Shown piece by piece: positions 6,682 to 12,056 of a stretch of 12,056 nt of DNA. Location of the stretch: assembly GCA_038211455.1 (NCBI GenBank), contig JBBQVP010000133.1:1-12056 (forward strand). The letters are read 5' to 3'. The position numbers and the translations under genes were made by a program. The notes under the pieces are model-generated. The model saw only the letters and a program-made list of their open reading frames with translations, searched no databases and was not told the DNA's origin. The DNA is from SZAS-79 sp038211455. Lineage in GTDB: Bacteria > Pseudomonadota > Gammaproteobacteria > Burkholderiales > SG8-39. The first letter of the stretch is position 1. Every line of letters begins with the position of its first letter.

Positions 6682-6993
6682 ATGCAGCCTATCGCCGTCC
6701 CCATACCCTCGGATCTCACAGTGCCACTCTGCCTGCTCGCAGGCAAAGAGAGCGAATCGTCGCGTACGCCGCCTACCCTCACGCATGACGAGATCGTGCA
6801 CAGGCTCGAGGAAATCTGCGAATTCGACCCGGGCGGGGCCGGCCGGTATTTCGGCGGGGTCGCAAGGATGAATTCCGCGCACGTTGGATCGTGCGTCATT
6901 GCGGCGCTCGAATGGACGCAGCGCAATCGGGCGCACCCCTTCGTCGCTTCGCAACTCGAGATCGTGGCGCTGAATCTCAAGAATCTCGAATAG
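6682..6993 (+). CDS. Hypothetical protein, 103 aa
   Basis: I do not recognise this protein. The frame has a coding-like composition: about three quarters of third codon positions are G or C by hand count, similar in direction to its neighbours. The central part is well mixed and soluble-looking (LTHDEIVHRLEEICEFDPGG, then GRYFGGVARMNSAHVG). A helical C-terminus rich in Leu, Ile and Ala follows. No signal peptide, membrane segment or Cys/His metal motif is seen. No good Shine-Dalgarno precedes ATG 6682; a 6-bp inverted repeat (GCATGG at 6657, CCATGC at 6680) overlaps the start. The antisense frame at 6654-7169 is also open but Cys/Ser/Arg-rich and shadow-like. If this gene is not real, 6582-7232 is a 650-bp stretch without a gene. 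Confidence 0.45.
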   Translation: MQPIAVPIPSDLTVPLCLLAGKESESSRTPPTLTHDEIVHRLEEICEFDPGGAGRYFGGVARMNSAHVGSCVIAALEWTQRNRAHPFVASQLEIVALNLKNLE

Positions 6994-6997
6994 TGGT

Positions 6998-7008
6998 ATG
7001 GCAATAAT
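6998..7008 (+). repeat. Short repeat copy A (ATGGCAATAAT)
   Basis: This 11-mer lies 4 nt after the stop of the hypothetical gene and is identical to the core of copy B 52 bp downstream. The flanks of A and B do not match well beyond the core. The segment is clearly poorer in GC than the surroundings: 27 of 60 bases at 6961-7020 by hand count. Confidence 0.5.
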
Positions 7009-7043
7009 CTGACCGAAACGCCAGTCCTGGTGCGGGGCTGCCT

Positions 7044-7107
7044 GAAAAAATGGCAATAATAGAAAATCGAAACCGAGACCGGCACGACCCAGAAAAAGCG
7101 ACTCTCA
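7044..7107 (+). repeat. About 63-nt repeat copy B, left of the toxin/antitoxin pair
   Basis: It opens with a run of A then ATGGCAATAAT (7045-7060) and closes with AGAAAAAGCGACTCT (7091-7105). Copy C at 7952-8014 has the same two ends in the same orientation, with an identical 45-nt distance from the end of ATAAT to the end of ACTCT. The middle is poorly conserved. It lies 125 bp upstream of the antitoxin start. Confidence 0.5.
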
Positions 7108-7219
7108 TGGCGCTGACCGTCATGGCGCACAATCGGCGAACCCGGGACGACACATGCCCGCCCAGGCACAGAAGAAAAGGGATTTCAGCGAATCGAGTAA
7201 ACTGGCTTCATATCAACGT

Positions 7220-7225
7220 GAGGAG
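7220..7225 (+). promoter_or_regulatory. Shine-Dalgarno of the antitoxin gene
   Basis: GAGGAG lies 7 nt before ATG 7233. It sets the antitoxin start there rather than at the far-upstream in-frame ATG 7050, whose product would begin with 61 low-complexity, Arg-rich residues encoded by repeat DNA. Confidence 0.65.
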
Positions 7226-7232
7226 CGCAATC

Positions 7233-7439
7233 ATGGGAGCGGCCGAACGGATTGCCGAACTCATCAAGGCAATGCACGAACGGGAAATCGCCGAGATGGT
7301 GGATTTCGCTGAATTTCTGCTAGCGAGGCGTGGCCACGACACCACCGACGCGTGGATCGCGCTCGACAAGTATGCAGGGCGTTATGACGGCGGCAAGTGG
7401 CGGCGCGAAGAACTCTACGACCGTGCAGGCCTTCGTTGA
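7233..7439 (+). CDS. Putative antitoxin of a PIN-domain TA pair (DUF2281-like)
   Basis: 68-aa protein expected to bind and block the downstream PIN RNase. Residues about 4-33 form an amphipathic helical stretch (RIAELIKAMHEREIAEMVDF, then AEFLLARR). This resembles DUF2281-type small antitoxins, where an xLPxxxxxEVLDFxxFL pattern is typical. Residues 38-68 form a charged and aromatic tail (DAWIALDKYAGRYDGGKWRR, then EELYDRAG) of the kind that threads into PIN toxin grooves. No AbrB, ribbon-helix-helix or Phd/YefM DNA-binding domain is obvious, so autoregulation cannot be assumed. The start is fixed by GAGGAG 7 nt upstream. The 3' end overlaps the toxin start by 17 nt, typical of co-translated TA pairs. 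The family match is from memory of its pattern and is moderate. Confidence 0.75.
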   Translation: MGAAERIAELIKAMHEREIAEMVDFAEFLLARRGHDTTDAWIALDKYAGRYDGGKWRREELYDRAGLR

Positions 7440-7818
7440 TACCAATGTCGTGGTCTACGCTATTGGCCGCGACGATGCCAAGAAGGCCAGGGCGCGCCAA
7501 ATTCTGAAGGACACGCCGATTGCCAGCAGCCAGGTCATCAACGAGGCAATTGCGGTACTCACGGGAAAGCAGCACTTCACCCGGGAAGAGGCCTACGAAG
7601 TCGCCAAAGGTTTCATGAAGCTCGTGGCGGTCACGCCTGTCACAACCTCCACGGTTAGCGACGCCATGGAGATTGGCCTGCGCTACGGAATCAGCCATTG
7701 GGATGCTCTGATCGTGGCTGCCGCGATTCAAGCCCGCTGCGATACCTTGTACTCTGAGGACATGCAGCACGGGCAGGTCTTCAATGATCGACTGACGGTG
7801 GCCAACCCTTTCGTTTGA
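7423..7818 (+). CDS. PIN-domain RNase toxin (VapC-like)
   Basis: 131-aa PIN-domain protein, probably a Mg2+-dependent endoribonuclease toxin in the cytosol; VapC relatives cut tRNA or rRNA. The acidic active site is complete: Asp6 (FVDTN), Glu41 (VINEAI), Asp94 (SHWDALI) and Asp113 (YSEDMQ). Its length is typical of VapC. The start is taken as GTG 7423 because it places the conserved FVDTN strand at residues 4-8, as in the family. The longer in-frame start at 7330 would add an Arg/Ser/Thr-rich leader and overlap half the antitoxin. No strong Shine-Dalgarno precedes the GTG (only GAAGAA about 10 nt away), so translation is likely coupled to the antitoxin. GC is lower than in neighbours (33/60 at 7501-7560 against 42/60 at 9061-9120 by hand count), which fits acquisition by transfer. 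Confidence 0.88.
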   Translation: MQAFVDTNVVVYAIGRDDAKKARARQILKDTPIASSQVINEAIAVLTGKQHFTREEAYEVAKGFMKLVAVTPVTTSTVSDAMEIGLRYGISHWDALIVAAAIQARCDTLYSEDMQHGQVFNDRLTVANPFV

Positions 7819-7951
7819 GTTCGCCTGGCGCCCGGCAGGCACGCAGAGCAGAAGATCGGAAGGGGCTATCCAGCGCATTTGGTCAACCTCTCCATGCCGG
7901 GTGCATGGCAGCAATTCGCCTGAGATGCCAGTGCAGGCGCGGAGTCCGGCC

Positions 7952-8014
7952 GAAAAATGGCCATAATCGATACCTCGGGGCAGGGATCGATCCGGGACGG
8001 AAAAACCACTCTTG
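7952..8014 (+). repeat. About 63-nt repeat copy C, right of the toxin/antitoxin pair
   Basis: It opens with GAAAAATGGCCATAAT (14 of 15 bases match copy B over the AAAAATGGCnATAAT core) and closes with GGAAAAACCACTCT. Spacing between the ends equals that of copy B, and the orientation is the same. It sits between the toxin stop and the 3' end of mmsA. The rest of the 7819-8032 gap shows nothing recognisable. Confidence 0.5.
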
Positions 8015-8032
8015 CCCCGGGCTTCCTCGCGG

Positions 8033-9550
8033 CTAGCCCAGCGTCGGCATGATGAATCCGCCCCCCTTGGGCGTGTCCTGGTGCGGCCAGCGCGTGGTGA
8101 TGACCTTGGTGCGCGTGTAGAACTTCACGCCTTCGGCGCCGTGCACATGCAGGTCGCCGAACAGCGAATTCTTCCAGCCGCCGAACGAATAGAACGCGAC
8201 CGGCACCGGGATCGGCACGTTGACCCCGACCATGCCGACCTGGATCTCGGCTTCGAAGCGCCGTGCGGCGCCGCCGGATTCGGTGAAGATCGCGGTGCCG
8301 TTCGCGTACGGATTCGCGTTCACCAGCGCGATCGCTTCCTCCAGCGTGTCCACGCGCAGCACGATCAGCACCGGCCCGAAGATCTCGTCCCTGTAGATGC
8401 TCATCGCAGGCTTCACGTTGTCGAACAGCGTGGTGCCGAGGAAAAAACCGTTCTCGTGGCCCTTGACGACATGGCCGCGGCCATCGGACACCAGCTTGGC
8501 GCCCTCCTTCACGCCGGCATCGACATAGCCCTTGACCTTGTCGCGATGCACGCCCGACACCAGCGGGCCCATGTCGGCCCCATCCATCGTGCCCGGGCCG
8601 ATCTTGATCGCTTCGGCCTTCTTCTTCAGCAGGCCGACGATGGGATCGGCTGCCGCGCCGACCGCAACCACCGCGGAGATCGCCATGCAGCGTTCACCCG
8701 CCGAGCCGTAGGCCGCGCCGATCAGCGCATCGGCGGTGAACTCCATGTCGGCATCCGGCAGCACCACTGCGTGGTTCTTGGCCCCGCCCAGCGCCTGGAC
8801 TCGTTTACCGTGATGCGCGCAGGTTTCGTAGATATATTTGGCGATCGGCGTGGACCCGACGAAGGACACCGCGCTGATGCCCGGGTGCGCGAGGATCGCG
8901 TCGACCGCGGCCTTGTCACCGTGCACCACGTTGAACACGCCGTCGGGCAGCCCCGCCTGCTTGAACAGTTCCGCCATCAGGATCGAGGCCGAAGGCACCT
9001 TTTCGGAGGGCTTCAGGATGAAGGTGTTGCCGCACGCGATCGCCACCGGGAACATCCACAGCGGCACCATCACCGGGAAATTGAACGGCGTGATGCCGGC
9101 GCACACGCCGACGGGCTGGCGCAGCGTATGGCAGTCCACGCCCGAACCGACGTTCTCCGAATGCTCGCCCTTCAGCAGGTGGGGAATGCCGCAGGCGAAT
9201 TCGATGACCTCGATGCCGCGCTGCACGCTGCCGAACGCATCCGGCAGGGTCTTGCCGTGCTCGTCAGTGACCAGCGCGGCGAGTTCCTTCTGGCGCTCCT
9301 GCATCAACTGCAGGAACTTCTGCATGATGCGCGCGCGGCGCAGCGGCGGGGTATCGCGCCATTCGGGCAGCGCGGCGGCGGCGGCCTTCACGGCAGCGTC
9401 GATCGTCGCGACGTCTGCGTACGGGACTTTCTTCGACACCTGCCCGGTCGCGGGGTTGTACACGTCCCCCATGCGCACCGCGGGAACCACGGGTTTGCCG
9501 GAGATCCACATCGGGACCGTTGCCAGTTTCATGTCGGCGGGTTTGTTCAC
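8033..9550 (-). CDS. mmsA: CoA-acylating methylmalonate-semialdehyde dehydrogenase
   Basis: 505-aa aldehyde dehydrogenase that converts methylmalonate semialdehyde (and malonate semialdehyde) with NAD+ and CoA to propionyl-CoA (or acetyl-CoA) plus CO2, in valine, beta-alanine and inositol breakdown. Oxyanion Asn157 (TPFNFP), cofactor-binding lysine in LKPSEK (180-184) and catalytic Cys288 (GSAGERCMAIS) are present. The general-base Glu of hydrolytic aldehyde dehydrogenases is replaced by Asn259 in ALGGAKNHAVV, the hallmark of CoA-acylating MMSDH. The C-terminal signatures VGVNVPIPVP and FGGWKNSLFGD also match. A GTG start at 9550 is preferred because GAGG lies 5 nt upstream (9556-9559, minus strand); the alternative ATG at 9532 lacks one. 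The usual partner mmsB and an MmsR-type regulator are not in the window. The 26-nt repeat array lies 47 nt upstream of its start. Confidence 0.96.
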   Translation of the reverse strand: MNKPADMKLATVPMWISGKPVVPAVRMGDVYNPATGQVSKKVPYADVATIDAAVKAAAAALPEWRDTPPLRRARIMQKFLQLMQERQKELAALVTDEHGKTLPDAFGSVQRGIEVIEFACGIPHLLKGEHSENVGSGVDCHTLRQPVGVCAGITPFNFPVMVPLWMFPVAIACGNTFILKPSEKVPSASILMAELFKQAGLPDGVFNVVHGDKAAVDAILAHPGISAVSFVGSTPIAKYIYETCAHHGKRVQALGGAKNHAVVLPDADMEFTADALIGAAYGSAGERCMAISAVVAVGAAADPIVGLLKKKAEAIKIGPGTMDGADMGPLVSGVHRDKVKGYVDAGVKEGAKLVSDGRGHVVKGHENGFFLGTTLFDNVKPAMSIYRDEIFGPVLIVLRVDTLEEAIALVNANPYANGTAIFTESGGAARRFEAEIQVGMVGVNVPIPVPVAFYSFGGWKNSLFGDLHVHGAEGVKFYTRTKVITTRWPHQDTPKGGGFIMPTLG

Positions 9551-9596
9551 TGAAGCCTCGTTTTCGTTGCGGTCAATAGTCGAATTTAACGCTTTT

Positions 9597-9692
9597 CAAC
9601 GCAGCGCGTTGCGCCGACGATTCAACGCAGCGCGTTGCGCCGACGATAAAACGCAGCGCGTTGCGCCGACGATTCAACGCAGCGCGTTGCGC
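9597..9692. repeat. 26-nt tandem repeat array, 3 full units plus an 18-nt partial
   Basis: Units begin at 9597, 9623, 9649 and 9675 with an exact 26-nt period. Each starts (C/A)AACGCAGCGCGTTGCGC and the full ones end CGACGAT(T/A). Two adjacent substitutions at the unit 2/3 junction are the only differences in full units. Each holds a small hairpin with AACGC/GCGTT arms around AGC (a CAACGC/GCGTTG arm in most). The partial unit is the 3' end of the minus-strand DUF4124 gene, including its stop codon, so the array looks like serial duplication of that gene end toward mmsA. The 46 nt between the array and the mmsA GTG are AT-richer and are the only obvious room for an mmsA promoter. Confidence 0.9.
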
Positions 9693-10186
9693 TGCGTTAG
9701 CGCATCGTCCAGTCGTTTCTGTGCCCGCGCCACACCGTCCTCCAGTGACTTGAGGCGTTGGACGTAGGCGTCGGTCCTGCGCGCCCGTCCGGGGATGGCT
9801 GTTCCCATGGTCTCGCCGGCCTGCGGCTCGCGCCCGGCTTCCAGTGCGGCGCGGGCCGCATCCAGCGCATCGGAAGCCCTGACGACTTCGTCCTGCGCCG
9901 CGTCCAGTCGTGACGCGGGAGGGGCGCCCTGCGCGCCTGCGGAAACACCGCTCGCTCCGCTCGTTCCGGTCGGCTCGGGCAGCGCGATGTTCGGTGGCGG
10001 CAACTCCAACTCGCGCGCGTCGCGCGCACCCGGCGTCGGCTTGTCGCTATAGACGATGCTGCCATCCGGCATGACCGAGCGGTAGATGGGCTGCGCTGCG
10101 CCCTCCCGCGCGGGGAGGGCCATGAGGGCCACCACGGCCACCACGGCCACCAGCGGGCGCGTGATCGGTGCGAGTCTGCGCTGCAT
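9674..10186 (-). CDS. DUF4124-domain secreted/periplasmic protein with C-terminal coiled coil
   Basis: 170-aa protein. Residues 1-31 form a Sec signal peptide (MQRRLAPITR, hydrophobic VAVVAVVALMALP, cleavage near GAA/QP). A short DUF4124 motif follows, with PIYRSVMPDGSIVYSDKPTP at 33-52. This is the aromatic Y-x5-DG-x3-Y-x-D(K/R)P pattern common in proteobacterial envelope proteins of unknown role. A Gly/Ala/Pro linker (about 66-92) leads to an Ala/Arg/Glu-rich helical segment (93-170) that is probably coiled coil. ATG 10186 is chosen because it opens the signal peptide and has AGGA 6 nt upstream (10193-10196, minus strand). The longer frame from 10363 would overlap mnmC. The last eight codons and the TGA lie within a perfect 10-bp inverted repeat. 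The protein probably acts in the periplasm; function unknown. Confidence 0.85.
   Translation of the reverse strand: MQRRLAPITRPLVAVVAVVALMALPAREGAAQPIYRSVMPDGSIVYSDKPTPGARDARELELPPPNIALPEPTGTSGASGVSAGAQGAPPASRLDAAQDEVVRASDALDAARAALEAGREPQAGETMGTAIPGRARRTDAYVQRLKSLEDGVARAQKRLDDALTQRNALR
9676..9698 (-). repeat. Perfect 10-bp inverted repeat at the end of the DUF4124 gene
   Basis: AACGCAGCGC, 3-nt loop, GCGCTGCGTT. In the minus strand it covers the codons for TQRNALR and the start of the TGA. It is long and GC-rich enough for a strong RNA hairpin that could stall transcription or protect a 3' end. It is not followed by a U-tract. Confidence 0.75.
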
Positions 10187-10271
10187 CTTGTTTCCTGGAT
10201 CCTTTTCCGGGTACCTGCGCTCGATTCCTGCGCGCGCGCAGGGGCTGTGAATCGGTGCCGAAACCGCATCG

Positions 10272-10277
10272 TATACT
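10272..10277 (+). promoter_or_regulatory. Candidate -10 box of mnmC, possible leaderless start
   Basis: TATACT (one mismatch to TATAAT) lies 9 nt before ATG 10287. A start site 6-8 nt downstream would leave almost no 5' leader, which fits the absence of any Shine-Dalgarno before mnmC. No convincing -35 is seen. The 100-bp divergent gap (10187-10286) must also hold the promoter for the DUF4124 gene. Confidence 0.3.
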
Positions 10278-10286
10278 TCGCCGCGC

Positions 10287-12056
10287 ATGTCCGCTCCCCT
10301 CGTCCCCGCAGTTCTCGCGTTCTCTGCAGACGGCACGCCGTACTGCGCCGCGTTCGATGACATCTACCACTCGAGCGAGGGCGGGCCGGCGCAGGCCCGC
10401 CATGTATTCCTCGGCGGGAACGGCCTGCCGGAACGCTGGCGCGGCCGGGAGACGTTCACGCTGCTGGAAACCGGATTCGGCCTCGGCCTTAATTTTCTCG
10501 CCACCCGGGCAGCCTGGCAGGAAGACCCCGCGCGATGCGCAAAGTTGCACTACGTTTCGATCGAGAAGCACCCTTTTTCGGTGGCCGACCTGGCCCGCCT
10601 GCACGCACCTCTGGCCGGGCTGGCGACCCAGTCGGCCGAATTGCGCGACGCGTGGCCGATGCTCGTTCCGGGCATGCACCGGATCGAATTCGATGCGGGG
10701 CGCGTCGTGCTGACCCTTTGCTTCGGCGACATTGCCGACGTCGCGCGCGACCTGCACGTGTCGGCTGACGCGTTCTTCCTCGACGGGTTCTCGCCCGCCA
10801 GGAACCCGGACATGTGGTCCGCGCCCGTGATGAAATCGCTCGCGAAGCTCGCCTCCCCCGGCGCCACGCTTGCGAGCTGGACGGTCGCGTCTGCGGTTCG
10901 GGACGCGCTGGCGCAGGCGCGCTTCAGCGTGGAAAAGCGCCCCGGCTTTGCGCGCAAGCGCGAGATGCTCTGCGCGCGGTTTGCGGGGCGCATCACCCCA
11001 GACGCCACGCCAGATGTGCCGCGCCCGGCGCGGCGCGCGATCGTGATCGGCGCGGGGCTGGCGGGCAGCGCAGTCTGCGAACGCCTCGCCGCGCGCGGCT
11101 GGGAGCTGAGCCTTATCGAGCGCCACGCGGCCCCCGCGCAGGAGGCCTCCGGCAACCACGCGGGCGCGTTCCACCCCCTGGTCACCCGCGACGACAGTTT
11201 CATCGCGCGGCTCAGCCGCGCGAGCTTCCTGCATGCGCTGCGCCACTGGAGGAGCCTCGCGGAGGTGGCGTGGGCGCGCTGCGGGGTGCTGCAGATGGCA
11301 CGCGACGAGGCCGAGGATGCCGCGCAACGCACGGCCATGAGGGCACTGGGCTACCCCCTGGAGTACGCCGGATACCTCGACCGGGAGGCGGCCGGCCGCG
11401 CGGCCGGCGCCAATGTCGCAGCGGGCGGCCTGTGGTTTCCACAGGGCGGGTGGATCCGGCCCGCAAGCCTCGCAAGCGCCCTGCTGGCAAAAACTAACGT
11501 GAGCATGCACTTCGGTATCGAAGTCGACAAACTCAAACACGACTCCGCGGGCTGGGCTGCGATCGCGGCGGACGGAAAAACCATCACCACTGCGCCCGTC
11601 GTGGTGCTTGCGAATGCGCGCGACGCCATTCGTCTCGCCCCGCTGCCCCAACTCACGTTGCGCAGCGTGCGCGGACAGGTGTCCCACCTGCCTGCGGAGG
11701 GCTTCCCCCCCATCAGCGCGGTGCTGCTGCGCGGGGGATTCGCCCTGCCGCCGGTGGAAGGCATCGTGGTGACCGGCGCGACCTACGATATCGATGAGGA
11801 CGATCCCGAACCGCGCACCGACAGCCACGCGGGCAACCTCGCCCGGCTGGCGCGCGTCCTGCCCGGTGCAGAGCGCGGATTCGATCCGGCGGCACTGCAC
11901 GGGCGGGTTGGGTTCCGCGCGGTTACGCCGGACCGCCTCCCCGTAGTCGGGCCGGTGCCGGGCAGCGACGGCCTGTACGCCGCGTTCGCCTACGCCTCGC
12001 GCGGCATCCTGTGGTGCGGCCTGATGGCGGAACTGCTTGCGAGCCGGATCGAAGCG
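10287..12056 (+). CDS. mnmC: Bifunctional tRNA mnm5s2U biosynthesis protein MnmC; 3' end outside window
   Basis: Completes the wobble-uridine modification mnm5s2U34. The C-terminal FAD-dependent oxidase (MnmC1) converts cmnm5(s2)U to nm5(s2)U, and the N-terminal SAM-dependent methyltransferase (MnmC2) turns that into mnm5(s2)U. 590 codons are present without a stop; E. coli MnmC has 668 aa, so some tens of residues are missing. The methyltransferase domain (about 1-240) shows the SAM loop ETGFGLGLNF (61-70) and FLDGFSPARNPDMW (164-177) with the conserved Asp. The oxidase domain begins with the dinucleotide fold AIVIGAGLAGSAVCERLAAR (251-270). EASGNHAGAFHPL (286-298), FPQGGWIRP, SVRGQVSH and GFRAVTPDRLPVVGPVPG (542-559) follow. 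All are typical of the family. ATG 10287 is the first Met. The gene diverges from the DUF4124 gene. No frameshift is seen. Confidence 0.96.
   Translation, partial: MSAPLVPAVLAFSADGTPYCAAFDDIYHSSEGGPAQARHVFLGGNGLPERWRGRETFTLLETGFGLGLNFLATRAAWQEDPARCAKLHYVSIEKHPFSVADLARLHAPLAGLATQSAELRDAWPMLVPGMHRIEFDAGRVVLTLCFGDIADVARDLHVSADAFFLDGFSPARNPDMWSAPVMKSLAKLASPGATLASWTVASAVRDALAQARFSVEKRPGFARKREMLCARFAGRITPDATPDVPRPARRAIVIGAGLAGSAVCERLAARGWELSLIERHAAPAQEASGNHAGAFHPLVTRDDSFIARLSRASFLHALRHWRSLAEVAWARCGVLQMARDEAEDAAQRTAMRALGYPLEYAGYLDREAAGRAAGANVAAGGLWFPQGGWIRPASLASALLAKTNVSMHFGIEVDKLKHDSAGWAAIAADGKTITTAPVVVLANARDAIRLAPLPQLTLRSVRGQVSHLPAEGFPPISAVLLRGGFALPPVEGIVVTGATYDIDEDDPEPRTDSHAGNLARLARVLPGAERGFDPAALHGRVGFRAVTPDRLPVVGPVPGSDGLYAAFAYASRGILWCGLMAELLASRIEA

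Noticed and set aside
6657..6685. Inverted repeat GCATGG/CCATGC as an attachment site or operator
   Set aside because: Only 6-bp arms with a 17-nt loop; no integrase gene or second copy is present, so chance is a sufficient explanation.
7050..7232. N-terminal extension of the antitoxin from ATG 7050
   Set aside because: The extra 61 residues come from repeat DNA and are low-complexity. GAGGAG before ATG 7233 gives a better start.
8001..8032. Terminator for mmsA (T-run on the minus strand at 8006-8001)
   Set aside because: The GC-rich segment before the T-run does not form a convincing hairpin, and the T-run is part of repeat copy C.
7815..8036. 73-codon plus-strand open frame after the toxin
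   Set aside because: It runs through repeat copy C, has no ribosome site and gives an Arg/Gly/Cys-rich product without family features.
8012..9553. 513-codon plus-strand open frame opposite mmsA
   Set aside because: Mirror frame of the strongly supported mmsA; the product is His/Arg/Asp-rich with no fold signature.
9597..9692. CRISPR array
   Set aside because: The units are directly adjacent with no spacers, the period is 26 nt in total, and there are no cas genes. It is a simple tandem repeat.
10047..11900. 617-codon minus-strand open frame opposite mnmC
   Set aside because: mnmC on the plus strand has clear SAM and FAD motifs across the same bases. The antisense product is low-complexity and Arg-rich.

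Overview
The window looks like a chromosomal stretch of a high-GC proteobacterium. A betaproteobacterium (Burkholderiales-like) is the best guess. This rests on the strong GC bias at third codon positions, a bifunctional MnmC (a beta/gamma-proteobacterial fusion), a DUF4124 envelope protein, a valine-type MmsA and an HAE-1 RND pump. No rRNA, tRNA, CRISPR array or insertion sequence is visible, so the taxonomic call is an inference.

Layout. (1) 2-1951 (+): the C-terminal ~60% of an RND efflux permease, cut by the window edge. A strong Shine-Dalgarno and a 14-nt gap lead into a TauD/TfdA-type Fe(II)/2-oxoglutarate dioxygenase (1966-2880). (2) 2888-6581: a compact catabolic block of two divergent two-gene operons only 35 bp apart. 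Leftward run a D-2-hydroxyacid dehydrogenase and an enolase-superfamily enzyme of the muconate-lactonizing subgroup, coupled through a 4-nt TTGA overlap. Rightward run an SMP-30/gluconolactonase-type lactonase and an RraA-like (HMG-aldolase fold) protein, 3 nt apart. (3) 6582-8032: a lower-GC accessory island with a possible orphan 102-103-aa protein, a PIN-domain toxin/antitoxin pair overlapping by 17 nt, and three copies of a short repeat. Two of these copies, about 63 nt long, flank the toxin/antitoxin pair. (4) 8033-9550 (-): mmsA, CoA-acylating methylmalonate-semialdehyde dehydrogenase. (5) 9597-9692: a tandem array of 26-nt palindrome-containing units that looks copied from the 3' end of the neighbouring DUF4124 gene (9674-10186, -). 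(6) 10287-12056 (+): mnmC, the tRNA mnm5s2U biosynthesis enzyme, cut by the right edge.

How the genes may work together. The block in (2) encodes cycloisomerase/dehydratase-like, lactone-hydrolysing, 2-hydroxy/2-oxo-acid redox and aldolase/decarboxylase-like chemistry. That is the tool set for degrading a sugar acid or a ring-cleavage lactone to central 2-oxo acids. The substrate cannot be read from sequence, and no transporter or regulator lies in the window. Two of the four enzymes lack a residue considered standard for their family: the dehydrogenase has Ser where Glu is usual, and the RraA-like protein has Ala where Asp/Glu is usual. A third, the enolase-superfamily protein, has an unusual Asp-Arg-Thr at its third metal ligand. 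This block is the best candidate here for an undescribed pathway. The toxin/antitoxin cassette between direct repeats and the 26-nt array are the main structural oddities.
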